IMG/VR virus record: IMGVR_UViG_3300027963_000206
Span: 1 to 32,496 of that record
Reading direction: 5' to 3' (one strand)
DNA from: a virus
DNA length: 32,496 nt
Below are positions 20,701 to 27,509 of the stretch, piece by piece (within the stretch, counting starts at the first letter, position 1; every line of letters starts with the position of its first letter). A model generated the notes under the pieces. The model ran no database searches. It had not been told where the DNA came from and worked only from the letters and a program-made list of their open reading frames with translations. The position numbers and the translations under genes were made by a program.

Positions 20701-21057
20701 AATAAGGGTGTAGAAAAAAATGGTTATGAAGAAATACAACTTTTGCCAATTGATCATGGTTTTGCTCAACTTTTAAATGGTGCTGGTAGTAGAAGTATTA
20801 CAGATCCATTTACCCATATGAAGGGCAGAGATGCTAGATCAGGTGGAGAGATTAATAGGGCAGTGGCTAAACAAATTGGAGCAACTGCATACAAAGAATT
20901 AATAGACATGACCTCTCAACAAGCAATACAAGCACTAAAAAGAATGTATGGTTCTGACATTAGTAAAGCAACTTTAGACGAAGTTATTAGTCGTTTAGAG
21001 GCTCTAAAAGGTATAACTAAAGAAAAATGGCGTACTGGCTTAGCAGGAAGGGATTAG
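14794..21057 (+). CDS. giant multidomain virion protein with C-terminal kinase-like domain (2087 aa)
   Basis: ATG at 14794 after AGAGGAGG. Visible order: a DLLPISHPRST segment (101-111); a RDRKGRFAYEGG tag followed by an SH3-like barrel (about 197-270); long Glu/Lys-rich helical stretches; two degenerate 80-residue repeats starting near 639 and 837 (P-x2-F-x-D-x-P-x2-LAQ ... GID-x3-EL); a WYL-like segment (about 945-1010); a HTH-like segment (SLQDIADATGIPREEIRA, about 1020-1060); two further small barrels (about 1220-1290 and 1325-1410). The C-terminal 250 residues match the PI4K/HipA-type kinase fold: K1865 (VVYFKRE), E1876 (ADAEYVSSKIAQSLGI), the catalytic loop NTDRHVQNFL (D1957, N1962) and IDHG (D1987). 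It is encoded between portal and protease, so it is probably packaged. Its target is unknown. Confidence 0.75.
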   Translation: MSRIRRISYAITPEGRRAVAIKQAVDLRDKVLSVVDNANFSTSTARKITKKAAFSVVMRSLEESKGLPLSLREHLAMKELNKYISLAKHNKSDFFYATNTDLLPISHPRSTREHSMTASALRIARSRWFAADPRITDERAKAVLASAFESIPGSVEHLYYTSILLSLPQGMIPGEALIAASDGNSFESRSARARRQRRDRKGRFAYEGGGIRALIRRLDGNVFSLSGRVVANAKNSKDVEVEFPDGKIAEINPAKGEYIKAVLPTPDGYSPEPIIPSVTDEVINEKDLVFLDAPNGWEKDEKYKEFGDKVERYVDSNKEFVVFVSKQDDGTKDYQILNAKSAEQIGVVKTWADVQDRLEGKEDQILNPEAKLPFRQGLIPAEDRPGPNAYEKLMAEKKDKENALANRKAELKKNADDRVDALDRTVPEGWDIEEKNNALMLRRATEPADLENVYKQDNFVARVVEQGEISVKDTNNLLEDKIYQNWAYVEKDKDARATEYARKAREEIKKFAPAYGYKEEDLNKIDSMSADEIANFFLDEKLQPEGFASALDDYMTSDMVDAPSQQQQAKWKSFGEKLKVINDAGDFPGNNKKKADLPKQPDAPVETKGGFEFNYPAGAYKIKQGSAYDPQGRVDEDSPDFTDDPIELAQKQDERDILAALEQAVSPGENGENALGVGALPFAKGDEFVPAEALFFALEEAGIDAPMELAKIYDKKLGADNNEKALNDFRKKAEIISGNTPELAESFKKVTEQNPDLEPPTQEPKFDAKEMDLIPLPPLLEGLSQKELDQFNETKDHIPYLPKNEEIQMPEGYNPLSPEPFAAWKEVTAENPDAILPEGFSDNPVFLAQEIATNDLLKELRRSVEPGNEVPGAAVIALPTDDGEDFVANVPGEAVRDALQLKGIDTNAELKKIAEEGLLGQADDLADVEIPADDAVRLIVDGDVPLETQIREAIAAKQKIAFLYNGTERLVLPVEVFENPRNSNVNVRAIDANGDRRTFTLSKIENSKEGSPVAVEITDKEIFDRRMAGESLQDIADATGIPREEIRAREAKYARENPEAKPEAVVGDYKPTADQINKIQEGVAELDWLDNGIMFLKPDDGGPRAEAPIEIYDDNGLPEDGPFAKIDSNGNFEWKDQAAYDKYADRLKEILDADLAGIGNNQDNQQPKEIDNVPVEQAKLDDNQEPKDKKYVEENPEVIKVNAFVEANAGRLAPTKARDVKTGDFLWNNFNKVYEEILDIQPAPFGRVRFLIKDPRNQKEYFRFFDRRSPIRNMRRLGTGEVPEDFRVPPEENKGDGPKRGRALRQPLEKRVEVVAGRDVGGFAYKEGFYKDKNGIVLKPGDRVRHGNAKKNEMYGEGVVLVRAGDQIDEAKKVGGIGRNGKVYKDYVWVQIPGEDGPRLWKSRMIVKQADGAGPARVAPEVRNVAPDAPKVEAPKAEPIAEKVPNAADMNEELVQKELKRVRVKYFPKARDYKANDEVRGAGKKLDEVVNKLNAGEKIEDLSTSPLDSAIRKLRRVRDLENNPNALVLADYVENFKKEIEKYKDEKDKERRAEYERILNEPIPDDLIPANVNALDEEKIKEAVKVISIKLPKWNERGANRKASEAAYYLERFAKEMDQGQVIEGIDPADLLQVSTYLKDSGDARYESLGDKIDQLNELIKQRQTANQKPFAKANMEFIDPVAEAEKRVNNKDNEFDASNKLRSAFALDKIYRDNSYLEPHKEQLKEFFALEGGASLAKLDQKARQALAQYASQEIRNPDGMQGADGAETAKNINEIATLVKALHDEKMVYSPNRSNIGPADALLNIDPTKILNFGKSLDSGVRKKLVIDGNDTGFDIQRVSQGINSGSNFRLIHRQSGQVVYFKREKTEGAADAEYVSSKIAQSLGIAGAAYVQKHPNDSRTVIITNAGDGIDFKNKPVLFDEFPGKFSIETVAKRASLADVVGLAVLDAVIYNTDRHVQNFLAGVVDNKGVEKNGYEEIQLLPIDHGFAQLLNGAGSRSITDPFTHMKGRDARSGGEINRAVAKQIGATAYKELIDMTSQQAIQALKRMYGSDISKATLDEVISRLEALKGITKEKWRTGLAGRD

Positions 21058-21067
21058 GAGATAAAAA

Positions 21068-21844
21068 ATGGCTATAGAAATATTTAGAGCATACGTAAAC
21101 TCTGACCTGCCTATTCAAGATGGAGATCATATATTTTCCATTATTGCTTCTGATACTGATGTTGCTTACGCTGCACCACAAGAGGTTATAGATTCATATG
21201 GTCTTACTCAAGAAAGAATTGATATGGCAAAAGATTTATACGCAGCTTCTGGTGTAGAAATGCCTACAACACCAACCGACTGGGCAGTGCTCGCTTCAGA
21301 AAACATGAGCAAAATATCTGTTATGCCTTTTGATATATCAGAACCTTACGACACAATTGAGCAAGCAGTTATTGACGAGACTAGTGATGCTCAAGACTCA
21401 TTAGAAATAAGAAATGAAAATCAATCAGTAGAACCCGTAACTGCTGCTGCACCAGATGCTTGTCCTCCTGCAACACAAGATATCTCCATCAATCTTGCTA
21501 ACCGCGAGAAGGCAATTAAAGATGCTGCTTATGGTCCACTAAATCCAGCAGAACCAAATGAAGAGTTTTGGCAAGAAAAATCAACACGCTGGTCTATAAC
21601 AATAGATGAAGCAAAAAAGTCACGTTGCGGAAACTGCGTAATGTTTATTACAACTACTAAAATGAAAGACTGCATTGCTCAAGGCATTGAGCAAGGTGGA
21701 TCAAGTAAAGATAACGCTTGGGACGCTGTAGATGCTGCTGAACTTGGTTACTGCGAAGCATTTGATTTTAAATGCGCCGCTTCCAGGACTTGTAACGCTT
21801 GGGTTGCAGGTGGTCCAATTGATGACTCTAAGGCAAAGGAGTAG
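21068..21844 (+). CDS. Cys-rich virion-cassette protein (258 aa)
   Basis: ATG at 21068 after TTAGGAGATAAAA. The N-terminal 130 residues are mixed alpha/beta without a motif, then a Pro/Ala linker. The C-terminal 80 residues hold RCGNCVMF (Cys187, 190), MKDCIAQG (202), and GYCEAFDFKCAASRTCNAWV (229, 236, 242), ending AGGPIDDSKAKE. This CGNC ... GYCEAFDFKCAASRTC-AWV-GGPI block recurs in virion proteins of phages of this type. The spacing would suit an Fe-S cluster or structural zinc. Role unknown; co-translation with the giant protein suggests a structural part. Confidence 0.7.
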   Translation: MAIEIFRAYVNSDLPIQDGDHIFSIIASDTDVAYAAPQEVIDSYGLTQERIDMAKDLYAASGVEMPTTPTDWAVLASENMSKISVMPFDISEPYDTIEQAVIDETSDAQDSLEIRNENQSVEPVTAAAPDACPPATQDISINLANREKAIKDAAYGPLNPAEPNEEFWQEKSTRWSITIDEAKKSRCGNCVMFITTTKMKDCIAQGIEQGGSSKDNAWDAVDAAELGYCEAFDFKCAASRTCNAWVAGGPIDDSKAKE

Positions 21845-21846
21845 TT

Positions 21847-22131
21847 ATGGCTTTCACACCAGATAAACCAGAAAACATTTCAGATTTGTATGCACTGATT
21901 GATACAGAATTTGATGAGGTAGTAGTAGTAATTTACGAGTCAGATGAAGGCACTTTCTACAGACAGAATGGTGACTGGATTGAGCTATCTGACGAGGATG
22001 ACCACTTTGATTTTGATGGTTTAATGGTCATATATGTTGACCCCGCCTTTATAGCCGTATACGACGAAGCCGAAGGTTCCAGCGAGGCTATTGGAATAAA
22101 CGAACTAAAAGAGTACGAGTCAGCGAAGTAA
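21847..22131 (+). CDS. small acidic protein of the head cassette (94 aa)
   Basis: ATG at 21847 two bases after the previous stop, with AAGGAG as Shine-Dalgarno. It is highly acidic and beta-rich: YALIDTEFDEVVVVIYESDE, YRQNGDWIELSDEDDHFDFD, then LMVIYVDPAFIAVYDEAE. An acidic all-beta protein in this place could be a chaperone or decoration protein. I do not recognise a family. Confidence 0.65.
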   Translation: MAFTPDKPENISDLYALIDTEFDEVVVVIYESDEGTFYRQNGDWIELSDEDDHFDFDGLMVIYVDPAFIAVYDEAEGSSEAIGINELKEYESAK

Positions 22132-22148
22132 AAGAGACGGAGTTTAAG

Positions 22149-25100
22149 TTGCAATTTATAGGTCGTAGTGGGAATAACGCCTTATTTGTGCTTGAAAACA
22201 AGGCTGTAGTAATTGACGAGAAAAGAAATTTAGTTTCTTCTATTGACTATGCAGATGCGCTTATTGCCTCTTTCACTCTTGATGATAGCCAAGAGAATCC
22301 ATCCTCTGTTACTTACGAGTTAGCAACCGCTGCAATATCAGATTTAGATATAAAAATTTTTTCAAATAATGACCGTTTATACACAATTCCAAAATCAGTT
22401 CAGTCAGAGGCAAAACGTGCCTTAGAGTGGCGTAAAAAGCATGATCGCGGTGGCACATCGGTAGGTTTAAATACTGCTAGAACTCTTGCTCGTGGTGGTC
22501 AAATTGGTATTAGAAAAATTCGTCACATCGCTAAGTACTTCCCTCGTCATCAAGTAGATAAAAAAGGAAAAGGCTACGAGCCTTCAGAACCTGGCTATCC
22601 TTCAAATGGACGCATCGCTTGGGCTCTTTGGGGTGGAGATGCTGCTGAACGCTGGGCCAGTGCAATAGTTGCCCGTGAAAATAAAAAAGCTCAGGCTAAC
22701 TCAATTACTGCTTCATATAAATTTGTTATGGCTGATTATGAGTCTCCAGAAAAGGTAGAACTCAACTCTTTCATAGAATCAGAGATGTTGCTAGAAGATA
22801 TGGCTCCTCAATTCTTCATTCGTATTCGTTTAGATGGTACTGGCATTGATCGCTTATATAAAGTAAATACAGACGGATCAGTCTTTGTTTGGGACGATGC
22901 AATGTGGGAAGATCTTGGAAATATTAACTATGATTTTTACACTTACGATAAAAGCCTCGATGATCCCTATGACATGGTTGAGAAAATACATGTTCCTGTA
23001 GACACAGAAACTGCAATTATTGTTTCAGGAAACTTAGACTCTAATCCTATGAAATCAATTTCTATATCTCAAATTAATCAAGAAGAGTCTGACATATTTG
23101 TAGATGAGATGGATAAAATTGATTGGGATTTAATTAATGAGATTTCTTATGATGAAAATATGTATAGCGAGTATGAGGAGTTTTCAGACTCTTCTTTAAC
23201 TGCTGCCACTGCTCCGACAGCAGGAACTCCTGTAACTAATCAAGATGGAAATTACACTCCAGAAGAGCGCTCTCAGAAAGCACGTTCTCAGGTAAGAGAT
23301 GCTATAGGTAAGTTTGCCAAGTCTGGTGGACGAGTTGTTATTGGTAAAAAGCCAGAGTATTCAGGAACTATTGAATCTATTAACCCTGCTACTCAAAGCG
23401 TTAAGGTTAAGTTAGATAATGGAAATTATGTTGATGTTCCTGCTAATACTACAGAGCCTGCAGATACTTTTAAACCACTTCCACAAGAAAAAACTTTAAC
23501 ATCTACTAAGCAACTTACTAAAGGAATTTTAGGAGAGCCTAGAGTTCCTATTGATTCCCCTAATGCCACTCTTCCTGGAAAACTTCCTCAATTAAACACT
23601 GCTCAAGTTCAAACAATATTAAATGATCTTCCAGCGTGGAGCACTGATCAAAGATTAAAAGCATCTTCTCCTAGCGCTCCTACGGCTGTTAGCACAGAAA
23701 CAAAAACTCCTAATGCTTATAACGATCCAAGTTTAAGAAAGTTTTTAGAGAAAAAAGTTGTAGTAAATGGAGAAACTACTTATCCTAATTCAATTTGGTA
23801 TCAACCAAAAGTAGATCCTTCTTCAATAGAAGGCTACAAGCCAACTAAAGACTTAACTCCTTCCCCTGGATTAAAAGTTCCACCTGCTTTTCGACAACCT
23901 GCTAAAGGTCTTACCTCTGCTGCATCTGTAGCATTAACGCCAGATACTTCAGATGTTCCACCAATTTATATGGCAATTGTTTCACCTGATGACCCTCAAG
24001 CGGTAATGGAATTAGTTTCATTAATACCTACTAGTAAAGACTCTGTTGTAACTTCCACATGGAAGCGTAAGCCAGGAGTATGGGAAAAAGATGACTCAAT
24101 TCTTTCTGATTTAAAGAGTCCTACACCTCCACCAGTTGTTGTCTTAGATGATGACACCTTAAAAATAGTTTTGGATCAAATAGATTCAGCTGCTAAAACT
24201 GCATCTGCATATATTACAGATTCAATAATTTCTTCCTTAATTGCTGCTGGAGGAATTGACCGTAACAAAGGAAATGCTGAAAAACTTCGTCGTTATTGGT
24301 TATATGGAAAAGGTGCAGCAAAAATTCGTTGGAATACCGCAGGTGATTGGACCCGCTGCGTTCGCCAACTTTCAAAATACATGGGTCCTCGAGCAAAAGG
24401 CTACTGTGCATTGCGTCATAAAGAAGCAACTGGCATGTGGACTGGAGATAAGGAGCATCGTCAACTTTATGGCAAAAAAGGAGTTAGAGCGGACGCGTTT
24501 AGCACAGATTTTATACTTCCTTCTGAAGCCATACTCGAAGCAACCTCTCTTAAAGCAAGAGCAGCGGATGCCAGAAACAGAGTTGTCTTAGCAGGAGCAG
24601 AGATAGAAGATTTTAAAGGAGCAGAGTTTGTTATTCCTTTAGTTATCCCAGAAGACATAGAGTCTGGAGATGGTCGTAAGTTTGAAAAAGGCGCTATTAC
24701 TATGCGTGAACTTCCTCTTCCATTTTTATGGCAAATTAAGACTGGCGAGGGTCATTCTGGATCAGTTGTAATTGGAACAATTCTTCAGATGGAAAGAGTA
24801 GAACAAGGTATTGGAAATGCCAGAGGATATTTTGATACTGGAGAATACGGAAAAGAAGCGGAAAGATTAGTTCGTGGAGGCTTCATCCGTGGAGTTTCTG
24901 CTGATATGGACATGTTTGAAGCAGATGAAGAAAAAGAAAATGCTGAAAATGACTCTAACAAAAAAGTTGGAGCAGGTAAAATGAACATAACTAAGGCAAG
25001 GGTTATGGCTGTAACTCTTGTCCCCAAGCCCGCTTTTCAGGAATGTCGAGTAGAACTCGCAGACCAAAGCGGAGAAATGCAGGAGGAAGAAGTGATATCT

Positions 25101-27341
25101 GATGGAGTGTATGTCGAAGGATTAAATCCTTTAGACGCATCAGCGTTAGTAGCGTGTGGAATTGTGGCTGGGTCAATACCAGTTACTCCACCGAAAGATT
25201 GGTTTGCTAACCCAAAATTAAAAAAACCAACCGCACTAACAGTAACTGATGAAGGTCAAGTGTATGGTCACATTGCTGCATGGCATGTAGATCATATTGG
25301 AATGTCTTATGGAACTCGTCCTCCTCGGAGTAAGAGCAGTTATGCATACTTCCACACTGGTGCTGTACGTGCTGACGATGGAACAGATGTTCCAGTTGGA
25401 CAATTAACTTTAGCTGGAGGACATGCTTCTCTTGAAGCAAGTGCTTCAGAAGCAGTTCGTCATTATGACGACACAGCATCTGCAGTAGCAGATGTACATG
25501 CTGGAGAAGATGCTTATGGCATCTGGGTTTCAGGAGCACTTCGCCCTGGCACAACTCCAGAACAAATTCGTGCTTTACGTGCCTCTGCTCCGTCAGGAGA
25601 TTGGAGACCAATTAAAGGTGCTCTAGAACTTGTAGCAATTTGTCAGGTAAATGTTCCTGGCTTCCCAATTGCCCGTGCTCGTGTTGCATCAGGTCAAGTT
25701 ATGGCACTTGTTGCTGCTGGCGCAAGCGTTCTTGCTCAACTAAAGAATGATCCTCTAGCAGAGTTACATACTCGAATTGATAAACTAGAAGCACCATTAA
25801 TTGCGGCTAGTAATAGTGCTAAAGATAGAATGAGAACAATTACTGCTGCTATTAAAGCATCTGAATTATCTAATAGAGTAAATAAGATGAAAGAAGAATC
25901 TTCTTCTTATATGCTTCAAAATATTGATAACTCAGATTCAGAGTTAGCAGTCATTACTCGCAAACAACGTATGGAATTAGCAAAAGATAAAAAAGCACTT
26001 CCAGATGGGTCATTCCCAATTAGAAATGTTTCTGATCTAAAAAATGCTGTTCATGCATATGGACGTGCTAAGCCAGGAAATCGTGGTTTGGTTCGCCGTC
26101 ATATTGTAAAGATGGCTCGTCAATTAGATCGAAAAGATCTAATTCCAGAGAACTGGAAAGAAGCATCCGTAAACGATACAGATAGTATTGCTGCTAGTTT
26201 AAGAGCAAGAATCTCTATTGTTGAATCAGTTGTTGCCGCTGGCGGTTTGGATCGTAACCGGGGAAACGCTGAAACGCTCCGTCGCTACTGGACAAGAGGC
26301 GAAGGAGCTGCAAAAATCCGTTGGGGAGCACCTGGTGATTGGAGTAGATGCGTAAAGCATTTATCAAAATATCTAGGTCCTCGTGCTAAGGGTTACTGTC
26401 AACTTCGTCATAAAGATGCTTTAGGTATTTACACTGCAACACATGCTAAGCGTGATAGAGCTAAGAATAATTCTGTAGAAGAATTTTCTAGTGACTATAT
26501 GCCAGAAACAATGGAGCAGATGGAGATTCCACAGGATCAACTACAAATGCCTGTAAGCAAAATTATTCAACAACCAGATGATCTATATGACGCTCAATGG
26601 GAGCCAGAAGATGCAATTGTTGTCATTTTAAATGAAATGGGAGAGGCTTCAGAAGCAGATTTTTTAGCCAATTCTGAAACATTTGCTGAAAAAGATCCTT
26701 ATGTAGTAGATCAAAGTGGGCCTGTTGGTACACCTGATTTAACAAAAGAAGATCTAAAAGGTCTTACAGATGAAGAAACAGATATACTAAAAAAAGAAGT
26801 TAAGAGTAAGCAAGACGCAGAAAAGTCCAGAGCTAAATACACACCTAAAACCCAACCCCGTGATGCCACAGGGAAGTTTCGACAAGTGCTTGCTCGGTTG
26901 AAACTGGACTTAGGTGATGCTGGATCAGATGCTGCATTAAAGAAGATTGAAGAGGTTGATAATCTAGATAATGCTGGTAACTACGCTGAAGCAGCCAAGG
27001 CTGCTGGCGATTTGCTAGATATTGTAGATAGATTAGATACAGGAGCACTTAACGCTGAGGCTATAGGCAATGTTAGAAACAGTGCTGGAGAATTAGGCAA
27101 GGTTATTGCTAACCTACCTTTTGCCTTTGGAGAAGATGCTCAGAAGATCAGATTTAGTGATGTACCACCTGCCCTACAGGATCTAATGGAAAAAATGATC
27201 ACTAGGGTTGAGAATAAAATTGGTCAAAAAGACGCAGATATTGCTACTAAAGGTATGAAGGACTTTATGTCAGGTCAAGAGGTCTACAGCCAGAGCGAGA
27301 TATCTAGTCAAATGTCTAAGTTACTTAGACTACTTACCTAA
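22149..27341 (+). CDS. capsid maturation protease polyprotein (S78-like prohead protease; 1730 aa)
   Basis: TTG start at 22149 after ACGGAG. Order of modules: RGGT/RHQ/LWGGD domain (about 78-178); RDAIGKF tag and SH3-like barrel (about 383-435); Pro-rich linker; GG-DRN-GNAE-LRRYW module copy 1 (701-771); prohead protease (about 800-960) with His869 in EGHSGSV and Ser917 in RGVSADMD, 48 apart as in HK97-type proteases; an actinophage extension (GHIAAWHVDHIGMSYG ... VNVPGFPIARARVASG, about 1020-1200); a DUF6582-like module (ALPDGSFPIRNVSDL, about 1267-1340); module copy 2 (1365-1435); RDATGKF tag and C-terminal helical domain ending MSKLLRLLT. It cleaves scaffold and capsid parts during head maturation. 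A length of 1730 is far beyond the 200-600 usual for the protease alone. Confidence 0.87.
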   Translation: MQFIGRSGNNALFVLENKAVVIDEKRNLVSSIDYADALIASFTLDDSQENPSSVTYELATAAISDLDIKIFSNNDRLYTIPKSVQSEAKRALEWRKKHDRGGTSVGLNTARTLARGGQIGIRKIRHIAKYFPRHQVDKKGKGYEPSEPGYPSNGRIAWALWGGDAAERWASAIVARENKKAQANSITASYKFVMADYESPEKVELNSFIESEMLLEDMAPQFFIRIRLDGTGIDRLYKVNTDGSVFVWDDAMWEDLGNINYDFYTYDKSLDDPYDMVEKIHVPVDTETAIIVSGNLDSNPMKSISISQINQEESDIFVDEMDKIDWDLINEISYDENMYSEYEEFSDSSLTAATAPTAGTPVTNQDGNYTPEERSQKARSQVRDAIGKFAKSGGRVVIGKKPEYSGTIESINPATQSVKVKLDNGNYVDVPANTTEPADTFKPLPQEKTLTSTKQLTKGILGEPRVPIDSPNATLPGKLPQLNTAQVQTILNDLPAWSTDQRLKASSPSAPTAVSTETKTPNAYNDPSLRKFLEKKVVVNGETTYPNSIWYQPKVDPSSIEGYKPTKDLTPSPGLKVPPAFRQPAKGLTSAASVALTPDTSDVPPIYMAIVSPDDPQAVMELVSLIPTSKDSVVTSTWKRKPGVWEKDDSILSDLKSPTPPPVVVLDDDTLKIVLDQIDSAAKTASAYITDSIISSLIAAGGIDRNKGNAEKLRRYWLYGKGAAKIRWNTAGDWTRCVRQLSKYMGPRAKGYCALRHKEATGMWTGDKEHRQLYGKKGVRADAFSTDFILPSEAILEATSLKARAADARNRVVLAGAEIEDFKGAEFVIPLVIPEDIESGDGRKFEKGAITMRELPLPFLWQIKTGEGHSGSVVIGTILQMERVEQGIGNARGYFDTGEYGKEAERLVRGGFIRGVSADMDMFEADEEKENAENDSNKKVGAGKMNITKARVMAVTLVPKPAFQECRVELADQSGEMQEEEVISDGVYVEGLNPLDASALVACGIVAGSIPVTPPKDWFANPKLKKPTALTVTDEGQVYGHIAAWHVDHIGMSYGTRPPRSKSSYAYFHTGAVRADDGTDVPVGQLTLAGGHASLEASASEAVRHYDDTASAVADVHAGEDAYGIWVSGALRPGTTPEQIRALRASAPSGDWRPIKGALELVAICQVNVPGFPIARARVASGQVMALVAAGASVLAQLKNDPLAELHTRIDKLEAPLIAASNSAKDRMRTITAAIKASELSNRVNKMKEESSSYMLQNIDNSDSELAVITRKQRMELAKDKKALPDGSFPIRNVSDLKNAVHAYGRAKPGNRGLVRRHIVKMARQLDRKDLIPENWKEASVNDTDSIAASLRARISIVESVVAAGGLDRNRGNAETLRRYWTRGEGAAKIRWGAPGDWSRCVKHLSKYLGPRAKGYCQLRHKDALGIYTATHAKRDRAKNNSVEEFSSDYMPETMEQMEIPQDQLQMPVSKIIQQPDDLYDAQWEPEDAIVVILNEMGEASEADFLANSETFAEKDPYVVDQSGPVGTPDLTKEDLKGLTDEETDILKKEVKSKQDAEKSRAKYTPKTQPRDATGKFRQVLARLKLDLGDAGSDAALKKIEEVDNLDNAGNYAEAAKAAGDLLDIVDRLDTGALNAEAIGNVRNSAGELGKVIANLPFAFGEDAQKIRFSDVPPALQDLMEKMITRVENKIGQKDADIATKGMKDFMSGQEVYSQSEISSQMSKLLRLLT

Positions 27342-27509
27342 TCGGTAAAAACAGTACAAAAAAGAAAATCACACTATAAGAACTAATGTAGTATTCAGTA
27401 TTAGGTGGAGTGCCTCCACGCATCTATTGCGTCCGCGAGTCCCTCAGCCTCGACTGATCAGCGAGATGGGGAAAAGCCCTATCCTAACTGACCCTAAGGA
27501 GGGACAGTA
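27342..27509 (+). promoter_or_regulatory. leader region of the major capsid gene
   Basis: 168 bases without a gene. The first half is AT-rich with weak -10-like TATAAG (27375) and TAGTAT (27389) but no good -35. The second half is GC-richer and can fold: GTGGAG (27405-27410) pairs with CTCCAC (27414-27419), and CTCG/CGAG flank a CTGATCAG palindrome around 27449-27465. It ends with AAGGAGG, a perfect Shine-Dalgarno before the GTG at 27510. A stable leader would fit the most abundant virion protein. Confidence 0.5.

Noticed and set aside
24241-24591. 116-residue overlapping + frame within the protease gene
   Set aside because: It is a shadow frame of the conserved GG-DRN module with no initiation signals.
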